From Pedobacter paludis (GTDB lineage Bacteria; Bacteroidota; Bacteroidia; Sphingobacteriales; Sphingobacteriaceae), in NCBI RefSeq assembly GCF_003173575.1, contig NZ_QGNY01000004.1, positions 186,001 to 250,000 on the forward strand: a DNA stretch of 64,000 bases, written 5' to 3'. The position numbers and the translations under genes are program-made. Position 1 is the first letter of the stretch. Every line of letters starts with the position of its first letter. Below the pieces are notes generated by a model, which was given only the letters and a program-made list of their open reading frames with translations, was not told where the DNA came from and made no database searches. Of the stretch, positions 1-8,157 are shown piece by piece.

Positions 1-185
1 TTGCACCGTAATAGATTTTGTTGCGCAACCCATATTTTACACGAGTAATCAGTAAAAATTCTTAAATTTAGTTTATCGAAGTTTTAAACTCGATATCAAT
101 AATATCTATGCAATAATAGATATTAACAGTTTGATATGATCGATTTATAACCTCACATTTATATCGCAAAATAAAAACTTAAACG
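1..185. other. Upstream region of catalase
   Basis: No gene is visible here. The stretch is AT-rich and should hold the catalase promoter, but I see no clear TAnnTTTG motif and no operator I can name. Confidence 0.4.
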
Positions 186-1706
186 ATGAGCGAAAAGAAA
201 AAACTAACAACTGCTTCCGGTATTCCGTATGCGAGTAACGAAGATAGCATGACGGTTGGCCCTCGTGGTCCGATCTTGATTCAGGATTTCATTTTACATG
301 AAAAAATGGCTCATTTTAATCGCGAACGGATTCCTGAACGTGTTGTACATGCCAAAGGATCAGGCGCTTATGGTACTTTTACCGTTACTCACGACATTAC
401 AAAATATACCAAAGCCAAGCTTTTCTCGGAAATTGGCAAGCAAACCAAAACCTTTTTACGTTTTTCTACTGTTGGTGGCGAAAAGGGCTCGGCAGATAGT
501 GAACGCGATCCAAGAGGATTTGCGCTAAAGTTTTATACTGAAGACGGAAACTGGGATTTAGTTGGCAACAACACACCCGTGTTTTTTGTTAAAGACCCGA
601 AAAAATTTGGAGATTTTATCCATACCCAAAAACGCGATCCGCAAACAAATACCAAAAGTCCAACCATGATGTGGGATTTTTGGAGCTTAAATCCAGAAAG
701 CTTACATCAGGTTTTAATTTTAATGAGCGATAGAGGCACACCATTTTCTTATCGCCATATGGACGGTTTTGGAAGTCATACTTTCTCTTTTTATAATGAT
801 AAAAACGAGCGTTTTTATGTAAAGTTTCACTTTAAAACCAAACAGGGAATCCAAAACTTTACGAATGATGAAGCTGTAGCCATGAAAGCTCAAGATCCTG
901 ATCATTCTCAACGCGATTTGTTTGAAGCCATTGAAAGAGGCGAATTCCCAAAATGGACTTTAAAAGTTCAGATTATGCCTTTTGATGATGCAAAAACTTA
1001 TCATATTAACCCATTCGATTTAACCAAAGTTTGGCCACATGGCGATTATCCGCTAATTGAGGTTGGCGAACTGGAATTAAACGAAAATCCAGATAACTAC
1101 TTTGCGCATGTAGAACAGGCTGCCTTTGCTCCCGCTCATGTGGTTGATGGAATTTATTATTCGCCCGATAAAATGTTGCAAGGCAGAATTCTTTCTTACC
1201 CAGATGCACAGCGTTATCGCTTAGGCGGAAATTACGAGCAGATTCCTGTAAATCGTTGCCCATTTATGACGAACAACTATCAACGCGATGGTTTAATGGC
1301 CGTTAACGGAAACGGTGGTTCAAATCCAAATTATTTCCCCAATAGTTTTGATGACATTGAAGTAGATGAAAGCTATAAACAACCCGCTTGGCCCTTAGAA
1401 TCTTTAATGGCCGATCAGTACGATCGAAATGCCGAGGGTGAAAACGATCATTACACACAACCTGGAAATCTTTTCCGCTTGATGGATCCAGAAGCCAAAA
1501 AGAATACAATTGCCAATATTGTTGGGGCCATGGGTGGCATTAATGGCGTTAAAAAAGATGAAATTGTTAACCGTCAGCTTTGTCATTGGTTTAGAGCTGA
1601 TATGAGTTTAGGGTTAGGAATTGCAAAAGGTTTAGACTTAAATTTAGATAAAGCAATAGAAGGAATGGTGCATCCAGATCCCGCACACAAAGCCACAAAC
1701 GAATAA
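186..1706 (+). CDS. katA: Haem catalase
   Basis: Monofunctional haem catalase that converts hydrogen peroxide to water and oxygen in the cytoplasm. At 506 aa it has small-subunit length. The distal pocket shows His55 in VVHAKG and Asn128 in GNNTPVFF; the proximal haem ligand is Tyr338 in RILSYPDAQ. It has no signal peptide. The ATG follows an A-rich leader without a Shine-Dalgarno site, which is normal for Bacteroidota. A strong hairpin terminator follows at 1731, so it is probably transcribed alone. The family call is secure; the symbol is by analogy. Confidence 0.96.
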   Translation: MSEKKKLTTASGIPYASNEDSMTVGPRGPILIQDFILHEKMAHFNRERIPERVVHAKGSGAYGTFTVTHDITKYTKAKLFSEIGKQTKTFLRFSTVGGEKGSADSERDPRGFALKFYTEDGNWDLVGNNTPVFFVKDPKKFGDFIHTQKRDPQTNTKSPTMMWDFWSLNPESLHQVLILMSDRGTPFSYRHMDGFGSHTFSFYNDKNERFYVKFHFKTKQGIQNFTNDEAVAMKAQDPDHSQRDLFEAIERGEFPKWTLKVQIMPFDDAKTYHINPFDLTKVWPHGDYPLIEVGELELNENPDNYFAHVEQAAFAPAHVVDGIYYSPDKMLQGRILSYPDAQRYRLGGNYEQIPVNRCPFMTNNYQRDGLMAVNGNGGSNPNYFPNSFDDIEVDESYKQPAWPLESLMADQYDRNAEGENDHYTQPGNLFRLMDPEAKKNTIANIVGAMGGINGVKKDEIVNRQLCHWFRADMSLGLGIAKGLDLNLDKAIEGMVHPDPAHKATNE

Positions 1707-1730
1707 AAAATATCCTATTGCTAATAATAC

Positions 1731-1763
1731 GAGCCTTGAAATAAAAAATCAAGGCTCTTTTTT
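1731..1763 (+). terminator. Intrinsic terminator after catalase
   Basis: Nine-base perfect stem GAGCCTTGA / TCAAGGCTC with a 9-nt loop, followed by a T-run. Confidence 0.9.
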
Positions 1764-1775
1764 GTGTTAAAAAAC

Positions 1776-1783
1776 TACCTTTG
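1776..1783 (+). promoter_or_regulatory. -7 promoter element TACCTTTG
   Basis: Exact match to the Bacteroidota -7 consensus TAnnTTTG, 22 nt before the ATG at 1806. I see no good -33 box at the usual spacing. The element lies inside the longest possible reading frame (from 1764), which argues for starting the gene at 1806. Confidence 0.55.
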
Positions 1784-1805
1784 CGCTAAACAATATCATT
1801 TATAC

Positions 1806-2309
1806 ATGCGTCAAGCGATTTTAGCTTTTATCGATTTTTTTTATCCACCGTTTAAAAAGTTTATTTCACAACATAATTTTAGATACTTGGCCACTGGCGG
1901 AAGTGCCGCTGCCTTGGGCATAATTGTATATACCCTAGCTTACAAATATGTTTTTCTTCAAAGTGAAACAGAAATTTTGGGCATGACAATTAAAAGAAAT
2001 ACGGCCGCTTTAATCGCTGATTTTGCAATTGCCATTCCATACAGTTTCCTAATGAATCGTTACGTAATTTTTACGCATAGCGAAGTTAAAGGCCGAATAC
2101 AGTTGCTTCGGTTTTTAAACTTAAACTTCATTAATATTTTACTCACAACAATTTTACTTAAGTTTTTCTCAGAAATTTTAAATATTTATCCAACTGTATC
2201 TCGGGTAATTGTAACGGTTTTAATTGCTGGTTTTAGTTATTTGTATCAACACTATTTTACGTTTAGCGTAAAAAAAGTAGGTGGCAAAAAAGATATTAAA
2301 AAGCATTAA
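1806..2309 (+). CDS. GtrA-family membrane protein
   Basis: A 167-aa integral membrane protein with about four hydrophobic segments, of the GtrA/PF04138 type. Members are linked to moving lipid-bound sugars across the inner membrane or to decorating cell-surface polysaccharide. Typical features are the N-terminal FRYLATGGSAAALG segment and the PYSFLMNRYVIF segment between helices. I chose the ATG at 1806 over the frame opening at 1764 because a -7 promoter motif lies between them. No glycosyltransferase is adjacent, so its substrate cannot be inferred. Confidence 0.85.
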   Translation: MRQAILAFIDFFYPPFKKFISQHNFRYLATGGSAAALGIIVYTLAYKYVFLQSETEILGMTIKRNTAALIADFAIAIPYSFLMNRYVIFTHSEVKGRIQLLRFLNLNFINILLTTILLKFFSEILNIYPTVSRVIVTVLIAGFSYLYQHYFTFSVKKVGGKKDIKKH

Positions 2310-2780
2310 TTTTTTTTTGAAAATCAGTTGCGGCAATGCTTTGGTTTCTGCAGCCCCGCCCTCATTTCAAATCCTCGGTTTCGTTCCTCAACCTGTGGGT
2401 TTTCCATTAAGTCGGGTTTAGGTGGCTTAAAACGTACTGATATTTAAGTTTTCTGCAATTGCTTTAATGCAACTTTCAAGGCAGAAACCTAAGTTCTTAA
2501 ACGGGATGGCAGCGATATACTTTTTGTTTTCTGAAAACTTTGACAACTTTAATAACTAGGTTGCAAAGAAAGTTGTCAAATTTAAAACAAAAAGATTTAG
2601 CGAACAGCCCGACTGAATTTCCCTATGAAAAGCTGATGTACCTTTTTCTAATTAATACGAAAAGTATTTATTTACCATCGCAACTTTATTTACCTCTGCC
2701 TGTTAATATATCTACAAGGTTTCTTGCTTAGGTAAAAGCAACCACCTAACTTAGCCTTTAACTAACTTTTTATAATATCT
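2310..2780. repeat. Gene-free gap built from dispersed repeats
   Basis: No convincing gene. It holds a GTCGGGTTTAGGTGGC motif at 2411-2426, shared with 19741-19756 and, in diverged form, 54033-54048. Near 2500-2530 is a segment resembling the repeats near 54080 and 63450. A 12-bp perfect inverted repeat TTTGACAACTTT / AAAGTTGTCAAA spans 2539-2580. The 63-codon frame at 2540-2731 starts inside that palindrome and resembles no family I know. Confidence 0.6.
2539..2580. repeat. TTTGACAACTTT palindrome, copy 1
   Basis: Arms at 2539-2550 and 2569-2580 are perfectly complementary (12 bp) around an 18-nt loop. The same arms recur at 35739-35783 and, partly decayed, at 43842-43881. Confidence 0.8.
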
Positions 2781-4562
2781 ATGAGCGATTTTAATGATTT
2801 TAATAATGCGCAGGTAGCGAAATTGCCCAAACATTTGAAGCAATTTATTGTAGCTCAAAATTACGAAAAATACACTCCAATAGACCAAGCTGTTTGGCGT
2901 TATGTTATGCGTCAAAATTATAGCTACCTTAAAAATGTTGCTTATTACCCATACATAAAGGGCTTGCAGAGCGCTGGCTTGAGCATAGAATACATTCCCG
3001 ATTTGCAAACCATGAATGATAATTTAGGTAAAATTGGTTGGGGAGCGGTTACGGTAGATGGCTTTATTCCGCCAGCTGCATTTATGGAATATCAGGCCTA
3101 TAGAGTTTTGGTTATTGCTGCAGACATTAGGCAAATTAATCATATAGAATATACGCCCGCTCCAGATATTATTCACGAAAGTGCCGGTCATGCGCCAATA
3201 ATTGCAGATACGGATTATAACAATTACTTAAGTTATTTTGGCTCAATTGGTGCCAAAGCCATGTTCTCTGCAAAAGATTTTGAGCTTTATGAAGCCATAA
3301 GAAAACTTTCTATTTTAAAGGAGGCTGCTGATGCCGATGAGAGAGAAATTGCCAGGGCAGAAAAAGAATTGAAATATATAAACGCCAATATGGGCGAGCC
3401 TTCTGAAATGGCTTTACTTGGCCGATTACATTGGTGGACAGTAGAATACGGACTAATTGGAACACTGGATAACCCTAAAATTTATGGTGCAGGTTTACTC
3501 TCATCTATAGGCGAAAGTGCAACCTGTATGCAAACTGATGTAAAAAAACTTTGGTATAATATTTACACGGTAAATTACCCTTATGATATTACGAAACCAC
3601 AACCACAGCTTTTTGTAACTGAAACCTTTCAAAACTTAATTGATGTTTTGGAGGAATTTGCCGATACCATGGCTTTTAGAAAGGGCGGAACAGAAAGTAT
3701 AATGAAAGCAATTGCTTGTAAAAACGTTGCAACAGCTGTTTATAGCTCAGGACTTCAGGTTAGCGGTATTTTTACCGACATTGGTATTGATGGCAAAGAT
3801 GAAGTTACTTTCGTAAAAACTACTGGCCCATCTGCTTTAGCTTTTAATGGAAAACAGCTCCATAGTCACGGAAAAGATTATCATGTCGATGGTTTTTCAT
3901 CTCCGGTAGGAAAATTAAAAGATGCTGGTAAACCGTTGGAAGATTATAGTGATGAAGACATCAGAACGTCAGGACACTACATCGGTAACAGAACGCAAAT
4001 GATTTTCGAAAGCGGTATTAAGGTTGATGGACATGTAATTGATATTATAAGAAGGAATGAAAAAGTTATTTTGATCACATTTTCTGACTGCAATGTAACG
4101 GAAAGTAATGGCAATGTTTTATTTAAACCAGAATGGGGAAATTACGACATGGCGGTTGGCGAAAAAATTGTATCGGTTTACAATGGCGCTGCAGATAAAG
4201 ATGCGTATGAGGAAATTACCTTAGTTAGTTCAGAAAAAACACATCAGATCACTTTCGATCCGAAAACGTTAAGGCTTCATAACCTATATAAAAAGGTCAG
4301 GGCCATTCGCGAAACCGGTGAAGAGATGGAGAAGCTATCAGAAATTTTTGTTGAGCTTAAAACTAATTTTAGACAAGATTGGCTTTGTGCTTTAGAAATC
4401 TTAGAAATTGTGTTTCATAAAAAACAATACCACCAACTGGAAAAAGAGATTTTAATTTATCTTGAAATTAAGGCAGGGAAAGAATTGGATCATACAAAAT
4501 TGATTAATGATGGCTTGCATGTAATTAAAAATCCCGTTAGCCAGTTGATTATGGAAGATTAA
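2781..4562 (+). CDS. phhA: Biopterin-dependent aromatic amino acid hydroxylase, long form (phenylalanine 4-monooxygenase)
   Basis: Non-haem iron enzyme of the phenylalanine hydroxylase family, expected to turn phenylalanine into tyrosine with a pterin cofactor. The catalytic part is the first ~300 residues: the signature is TPAPDIIHESAGHAP, giving iron ligands His132 and His137, with the third ligand Glu222 in HWWTVEYGL. Classical bacterial PhhA ends soon after this, at under 300 aa. This protein runs to 593 aa, and I recognise no domain in the remaining ~300 residues. The tyrosine-catabolic genes lie only 5-11 kb downstream, which fits a feeding role. Hydroxylase is secure; phenylalanine as substrate is the likely choice over tyrosine or tryptophan. 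Confidence 0.88.
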   Translation: MSDFNDFNNAQVAKLPKHLKQFIVAQNYEKYTPIDQAVWRYVMRQNYSYLKNVAYYPYIKGLQSAGLSIEYIPDLQTMNDNLGKIGWGAVTVDGFIPPAAFMEYQAYRVLVIAADIRQINHIEYTPAPDIIHESAGHAPIIADTDYNNYLSYFGSIGAKAMFSAKDFELYEAIRKLSILKEAADADEREIARAEKELKYINANMGEPSEMALLGRLHWWTVEYGLIGTLDNPKIYGAGLLSSIGESATCMQTDVKKLWYNIYTVNYPYDITKPQPQLFVTETFQNLIDVLEEFADTMAFRKGGTESIMKAIACKNVATAVYSSGLQVSGIFTDIGIDGKDEVTFVKTTGPSALAFNGKQLHSHGKDYHVDGFSSPVGKLKDAGKPLEDYSDEDIRTSGHYIGNRTQMIFESGIKVDGHVIDIIRRNEKVILITFSDCNVTESNGNVLFKPEWGNYDMAVGEKIVSVYNGAADKDAYEEITLVSSEKTHQITFDPKTLRLHNLYKKVRAIRETGEEMEKLSEIFVELKTNFRQDWLCALEILEIVFHKKQYHQLEKEILIYLEIKAGKELDHTKLINDGLHVIKNPVSQLIMED

Positions 4563-4583
4563 ATTTATTAGTAACTTTACGAA

Positions 4584-4838
4584 ATGACAACCATCACTGT
4601 ACAAGTAGATAACGAGCAGAATGCTGTTCTTTTAGAGAAAATGCTTAAAGCATTATCTTTTGTGGAAGATGTAGACATTAAAAATAATGTTTCAGGAATG
4701 GTTGAAGAACCTAAAGGTTCTTACAAAAAGCTCAAGAAAATACTCGACAAAACAGAAGCTGAAACCTTATTCACTAATATTAAAAATCCATCTGATTGGC
4801 AAAAAGATTTAAGAGATGAGTGGGAACGTAATCTTTGA
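4584..4838 (+). CDS. Putative antitoxin of a VapBC-like pair
   Basis: Small 84-aa charged protein, MTTITVQVDNEQNA at the start and helix-rich after that, ending DLRDEWERNL. Its role is inferred from position: its last 23 nt overlap the start of a PIN-domain gene, the usual antitoxin-then-toxin layout with translational coupling. The N-terminal part is beta-strand-like and could bind DNA, as in other VapB types, while the C-terminal half would wrap the toxin. I cannot place it in a named antitoxin family. Confidence 0.7.
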   Translation: MTTITVQVDNEQNAVLLEKMLKALSFVEDVDIKNNVSGMVEEPKGSYKKLKKILDKTEAETLFTNIKNPSDWQKDLRDEWERNL

Positions 4839-5190
4839 TACCAATATCATAATTTATCTTTCCAAAAAACTGTTGGCGACTGAAAAGGTATTTTTTGAGA
4901 ATGCTAGTTATTCTATCTCTATAATTTCTAAAATGGAATTATTGGGTTATGCATTTAAAGATGATAAGGAAGAAAAGTTCCTTATCGAGTTTATTGATTC
5001 GTTAAACGTTATTCCATTAACCGATGAGATTGTCGATACAACGATCAAATTGAGAAAATTAACTAAAGTTAAATTGCCTGATGCCATTATATATGCCACA
5101 GCGCAAGTATTTAATGCCAAATTAATTACAAACAACATTGCCGATTTTTACAAAATAACCGGCAATGTAGAACTTATAAATCCTTTATAA
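4816..5190 (+). CDS. vapC: PIN-domain toxin (VapC-like ribonuclease)
   Basis: A 124-aa PIN domain, the usual VapC size. Acidic residues line up as in the family: Asp8 in FDTN, Glu41 in SKMELLGY and Asp89 in LPDAIIYATA. The usual C-terminal TND motif reads TNN (107 region) with Asp110 close by, a small departure. VapC toxins cut specific RNAs, often tRNA or rRNA, when the antitoxin is degraded. The start overlaps the upstream gene by 23 nt. Chromosomal pairs like this are often mobile between strains. Confidence 0.85.
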   Translation: MSGNVIFDTNIIIYLSKKLLATEKVFFENASYSISIISKMELLGYAFKDDKEEKFLIEFIDSLNVIPLTDEIVDTTIKLRKLTKVKLPDAIIYATAQVFNAKLITNNIADFYKITGNVELINPL

Positions 5191-5213
5191 GGTTAGGATT
5201 ATTAAACAAAACA

Positions 5214-5915
5214 ATGAACATTATAATTACCGGTGCGAGCAGTGGAATAGGTTTCGAAACTGCATTAGAATTTAGTTTACAAAACAACAATAAAATTGTT
5301 GCCATTGCCCGTTCTGCCGATAAACTTCGTAAGCTTTTAGAAATTGCTAAAGGAATAAATCCTGACTGTACGCTCCTACCCGTAGAATTTGACATTGTAA
5401 ATGATGATTACGCCGCGTTGATTCCATTTTTGAAGGAGCGCCTAGGTACCATAGATATTTTGATTAATAATGCCGGTTCATTAATTAATAAGCCATTTTT
5501 AGAAACCACCGAAGAAGATTTAGTGCAAATGTTGCAGAGCAATGTGATTTCACATTTCAGAATGATTCAGAATACTTTGCCATTAATGCAGGCTGGAAGC
5601 CATATTGTTAACATTGGCAGTATGGGTGGTTTTCAGGGAAGTGTTAAATTTCCAGGTTTAGCTGCATATTCTACCAGTAAGTCTGCCTTCCACACTTTAA
5701 CAGAGTGCCTAGCATTTGAATTGGCAGAAAAAGGAATTAAAGTTAATTGCCTTGCCTTGGGTTCTGCTCAAACTGAAATGTTAGAGGCCGCCTTTCCTGG
5801 TTATCAAAGCCCAATTATGGCTTTTGAAATGGGTAAGTATATTGCTGATTTTGCAAAAACGGGAAGTAAGTTTTTTAATGGAAAAATTATACCTGTAGCG
5901 GTGACAACGCCTTAA
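5214..5915 (+). CDS. SDR-family oxidoreductase
   Basis: Classical short-chain dehydrogenase, 233 aa, cytoplasmic. The Rossmann motif TGASSGIG is at residues 6-13, NNAG near 85-88, and the catalytic set is Asn110, Ser136, Tyr152 and Lys156 (AYSTSKSAF). Arg33-Ser34 after the second strand suggests NADP(H) preference, an inference. It starts 23 nt after the toxin stop but has no functional link to it. The substrate is not known. Confidence 0.9.
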   Translation: MNIIITGASSGIGFETALEFSLQNNNKIVAIARSADKLRKLLEIAKGINPDCTLLPVEFDIVNDDYAALIPFLKERLGTIDILINNAGSLINKPFLETTEEDLVQMLQSNVISHFRMIQNTLPLMQAGSHIVNIGSMGGFQGSVKFPGLAAYSTSKSAFHTLTECLAFELAEKGIKVNCLALGSAQTEMLEAAFPGYQSPIMAFEMGKYIADFAKTGSKFFNGKIIPVAVTTP

Positions 5916-5995
5916 TCTGATTTTGTTTATTGATTATTAACAAATTATTCTTTACTTAGAATATTGATCATCAATAAATTAAAAAAATCAGAACT

Positions 5996-6382
5996 ATGGA
6001 ACCCAACAATCCCTACAATCAAAATCCCATCCCAACAGACAATGGCAAAACAGCTTCAATAGTAAGCTACTTTTGGTTTATCGGTTGGTTAATCGCCTAC
6101 TTTGCGATGTACAAAGACAACAAAACTGACCTAAGCAGATACCAGTTAAGACAAACATTACTTTTCCATATTGTGGTTACGGTAATTAGCTGGGGCTTAA
6201 GTTTTCTTTTCGGAATCATCATGGTTTCAACTGGGTTTAATGCTATATTTTACATATTAAATCTGGTTCAGTTGGCTTTGTTTATTATTTGGATTATCGG
6301 TTTAATTGGCGCAATTAACGGAGAGAAAAAGCCAATTCCCCTAATCGGAGAGAAGGCACAAACCTTATTTCCAAGCATTTAA
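5996..6382 (+). CDS. DUF4870-type small membrane protein, first copy
   Basis: A 128-aa protein with three or more hydrophobic segments, similar to DUF4870/Tic20-like small membrane proteins: short polar N-terminus, then a segment with YFAMYKDNKTDLSRYQLRQ followed by two helices and an IGLIGAINGEKKPIPLIGE tail. Function unknown. The next gene is a paralogue, so this is a tandem duplication. Confidence 0.8.
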   Translation: MEPNNPYNQNPIPTDNGKTASIVSYFWFIGWLIAYFAMYKDNKTDLSRYQLRQTLLFHIVVTVISWGLSFLFGIIMVSTGFNAIFYILNLVQLALFIIWIIGLIGAINGEKKPIPLIGEKAQTLFPSI

Positions 6383-6489
6383 ATAAACTTTAAACAAAAA
6401 AAAATTTAAATTTTTTAATCTTAAATATTTTTTATTACTTCGCATCAGTTTCCCTACTTTAAAATCCACCAAAAACTAAATTTTAATAT

Positions 6490-6864
6490 ATGGAAACAAA
6501 CAAAAACATCACAACAACTGACAATGGCAAAACTGCTGGAATTGTGAGTTACTTTACCATTATTGGCTGGTTAATTGCATATTTTGCAATGCATAAAGAC
6601 AATAAAACAGAACTTGGAAGTTATCAACTAAGACAAACCTTATTTTTCGCAATTGTATCTACAATTTTAGGGTATGGTTTAGGTTTTGTCTTAACAATTC
6701 TAATTGCATCTACAGGAATTACAGCTCTTGCTTATATTGGCTGGATAGTACAACTTGCACTTTTTGTAATTTGGATTATCGGTTTAATTGGTGCAATTAA
6801 TGGAGAAAAGAGACCTATTCCTATAGTAGGTGAAAAAGCACAAACAATGTTCCCAAACATTTAA
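6490..6864 (+). CDS. DUF4870-type small membrane protein, second copy
   Basis: Paralogue of the gene just upstream, 124 aa, with the same blocks (DNGKTAGIVSYF, YFAMHKDNKTELGSYQLRQ, IGLIGAINGEKRPIPIVGEK). It has its own 107-bp leader and is followed by an intrinsic terminator. Divergence is concentrated in the middle helices, as expected for duplicated membrane proteins. Function unknown. Confidence 0.82.
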   Translation: METNKNITTTDNGKTAGIVSYFTIIGWLIAYFAMHKDNKTELGSYQLRQTLFFAIVSTILGYGLGFVLTILIASTGITALAYIGWIVQLALFVIWIIGLIGAINGEKRPIPIVGEKAQTMFPNI

Positions 6865-6884
6865 GAAATAATTTTATGTTTTCT

Positions 6885-6915
6885 AATGCCTCAACTACAG
6901 TTGAGGCATTTTTAT
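6885..6915 (+). terminator. Intrinsic terminator after DUF4870 pair
   Basis: Ten-base perfect stem AATGCCTCAA / TTGAGGCATT, loop CTACAG, then a T-rich tail. Confidence 0.9.
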
Positions 6916-6958
6916 TTAAGCTCATTTTCAATGCTTTATCAGAGTTGAAAATTTTTTC

Positions 6959-6966
6959 TATATTTG
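6959..6966 (+). promoter_or_regulatory. -7 promoter element TATATTTG
   Basis: Exact TAnnTTTG match 11 nt before the ATG at 6978. It lies inside the longer open frame that begins at 6876, together with the terminator above, so it supports the later start. The -33 box is poor. Confidence 0.5.
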
Positions 6967-6977
6967 CGGAGCCCCAT

Positions 6978-7523
6978 ATGAAGAAAGCTTTTATAATATT
7001 TTCATTTTTCATTTTATTTGCAAGCACAGGAAAAGCACAAACCATTCTTCCTGCTCAATACCAGGAACTGGTAAAAACATTAACGGCAAATTTACCCAAA
7101 TCAGCAAATTTAACTCAAAAAGAGTCATCTACTAATTCTACAAGTCTTATCGATTTTGCAAAAAGCATGTTAGGTATCCCTTATCGTTATGCTACAAGCA
7201 ACCCAAAGGTCGGATTTGATTGTTCGGGATTTGTGAGTTATGTATTTAGCAATTTTGGCTTCAAGGTTCCCCGCTCTTCGGTAGAGTTTAGTTCAACCGG
7301 AAAAGAGACCAACTTAGAAAATGCAAAAGTTGGAGATGTACTTATCTTTACCGGAACAAACCCTAGAGTGAGAAAGATTGGTCACGTTGGCATCATCTAT
7401 TCCATTGATAGCGATGGGATTAAATTTATCCACTCAACCTCTGGAAAGGCGCATGGTGTAACCATCACCGATTTTAACGATTATTATAAAAGTCGTTTCA
7501 TGAAAATAGTAACAATACTATAA
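6978..7523 (+). CDS. Exported NlpC/P60-family peptidoglycan hydrolase
   Basis: A 181-aa protein with signal peptide MKKAFIIFSFFILFASTGKA followed by QT, then an NlpC/P60 cysteine peptidase domain from about residue 55. The catalytic set is visible: Cys82 in FDCSGFVSYVF, His136 in KIGHVGII and His152 in FIHSTSG. Such enzymes cut gamma-D-Glu-diaminopimelate or nearby bonds in the cell wall. The frame is open from 6876, but that start precedes a terminator and a promoter motif, so I begin at 6978. Confidence 0.9.
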   Translation: MKKAFIIFSFFILFASTGKAQTILPAQYQELVKTLTANLPKSANLTQKESSTNSTSLIDFAKSMLGIPYRYATSNPKVGFDCSGFVSYVFSNFGFKVPRSSVEFSSTGKETNLENAKVGDVLIFTGTNPRVRKIGHVGIIYSIDSDGIKFIHSTSGKAHGVTITDFNDYYKSRFMKIVTIL

Positions 7524-7526
7524 TTC

Positions 7527-8132
7527 TTACTTTTTATACTTCCACATTCTGGTTTTTCCTTCAGCAAGCCAGTCAATGGATGTTTCCAATCTTTTTAATC
7601 TTGTTGCTTCAGTCTTGGCTTCTTCCAACCAGAAAACATATTCCTTTTTGTTAGAAATACTAAAGTTTTGAAAAGTGGCCATAGCTTCAGGATCTTGTTT
7701 TAAGGCTTCCAAAAAATATTCTGGCACAACAAACTCATTGATTTCTTTATTCTTTCTCTTTGCTGGCAATTTAATCCCCTTTTCATTCAACTCAATAGCC
7801 TGCTGAACGTAGGAGATTAAAACTTCATCCGAGGGAAGGTCTTTAAATGACTTAATCTTACCTAGCCAGCCCATTGCTTCGTTGCGTTCCTTAAAAATTT
7901 TAAAGTCATCTTCCATTAAAGATGCTTTCCAAAACCCAAAGACACAGTGATTTTTAAATGCGGCCATATGGCAAACGGTTCCCTTAAAATCAAAAAAAGG
8001 CATGCTCCATTTAATTTTTTCTTCAATCCTAGCATCAGCCCGGTGAACCAAATTTCTTAAATGTTCTAAAATCGGAATCGCAAATTCGGCCGAGTTTGCA
8101 ATGTATTGATCTACTCCAACTATGGTATGCAT
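7527..8132 (-). CDS. YdeI-like protein with DUF1801 domain
   Basis: A 201-aa cytoplasmic protein. The N-terminal ~120 residues look like the DUF1801/YdhG fold (KIKWSMPFFDFKG, CVFGFWKASLM), and the C-terminal part is the YdeI/OmpD-associated helical region (FLEALKQDPEAMATFQNFS and FWLEEAKTEATRLKRLE). Function is unknown. Its stop is 3 nt from the stop of the NlpC/P60 gene, so the two are convergent. It begins 25 nt after the flavin-reductase gene ends and may be the last gene of that operon. Confidence 0.85.
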   Translation of the reverse strand: MHTIVGVDQYIANSAEFAIPILEHLRNLVHRADARIEEKIKWSMPFFDFKGTVCHMAAFKNHCVFGFWKASLMEDDFKIFKERNEAMGWLGKIKSFKDLPSDEVLISYVQQAIELNEKGIKLPAKRKNKEINEFVVPEYFLEALKQDPEAMATFQNFSISNKKEYVFWLEEAKTEATRLKRLETSIDWLAEGKTRMWKYKK

Positions 8133-8157
8133 AAAAACAGATTTAGGTCTTTTAAAT

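Noticed and set aside
1764..1805. A 14-codon longer start for the GtrA gene
   Set aside because: It contains the promoter motif TACCTTTG and overlaps the upstream terminator tail.
2540..2731. 63-codon ORF
   Set aside because: It begins inside a dispersed palindrome and resembles no protein.
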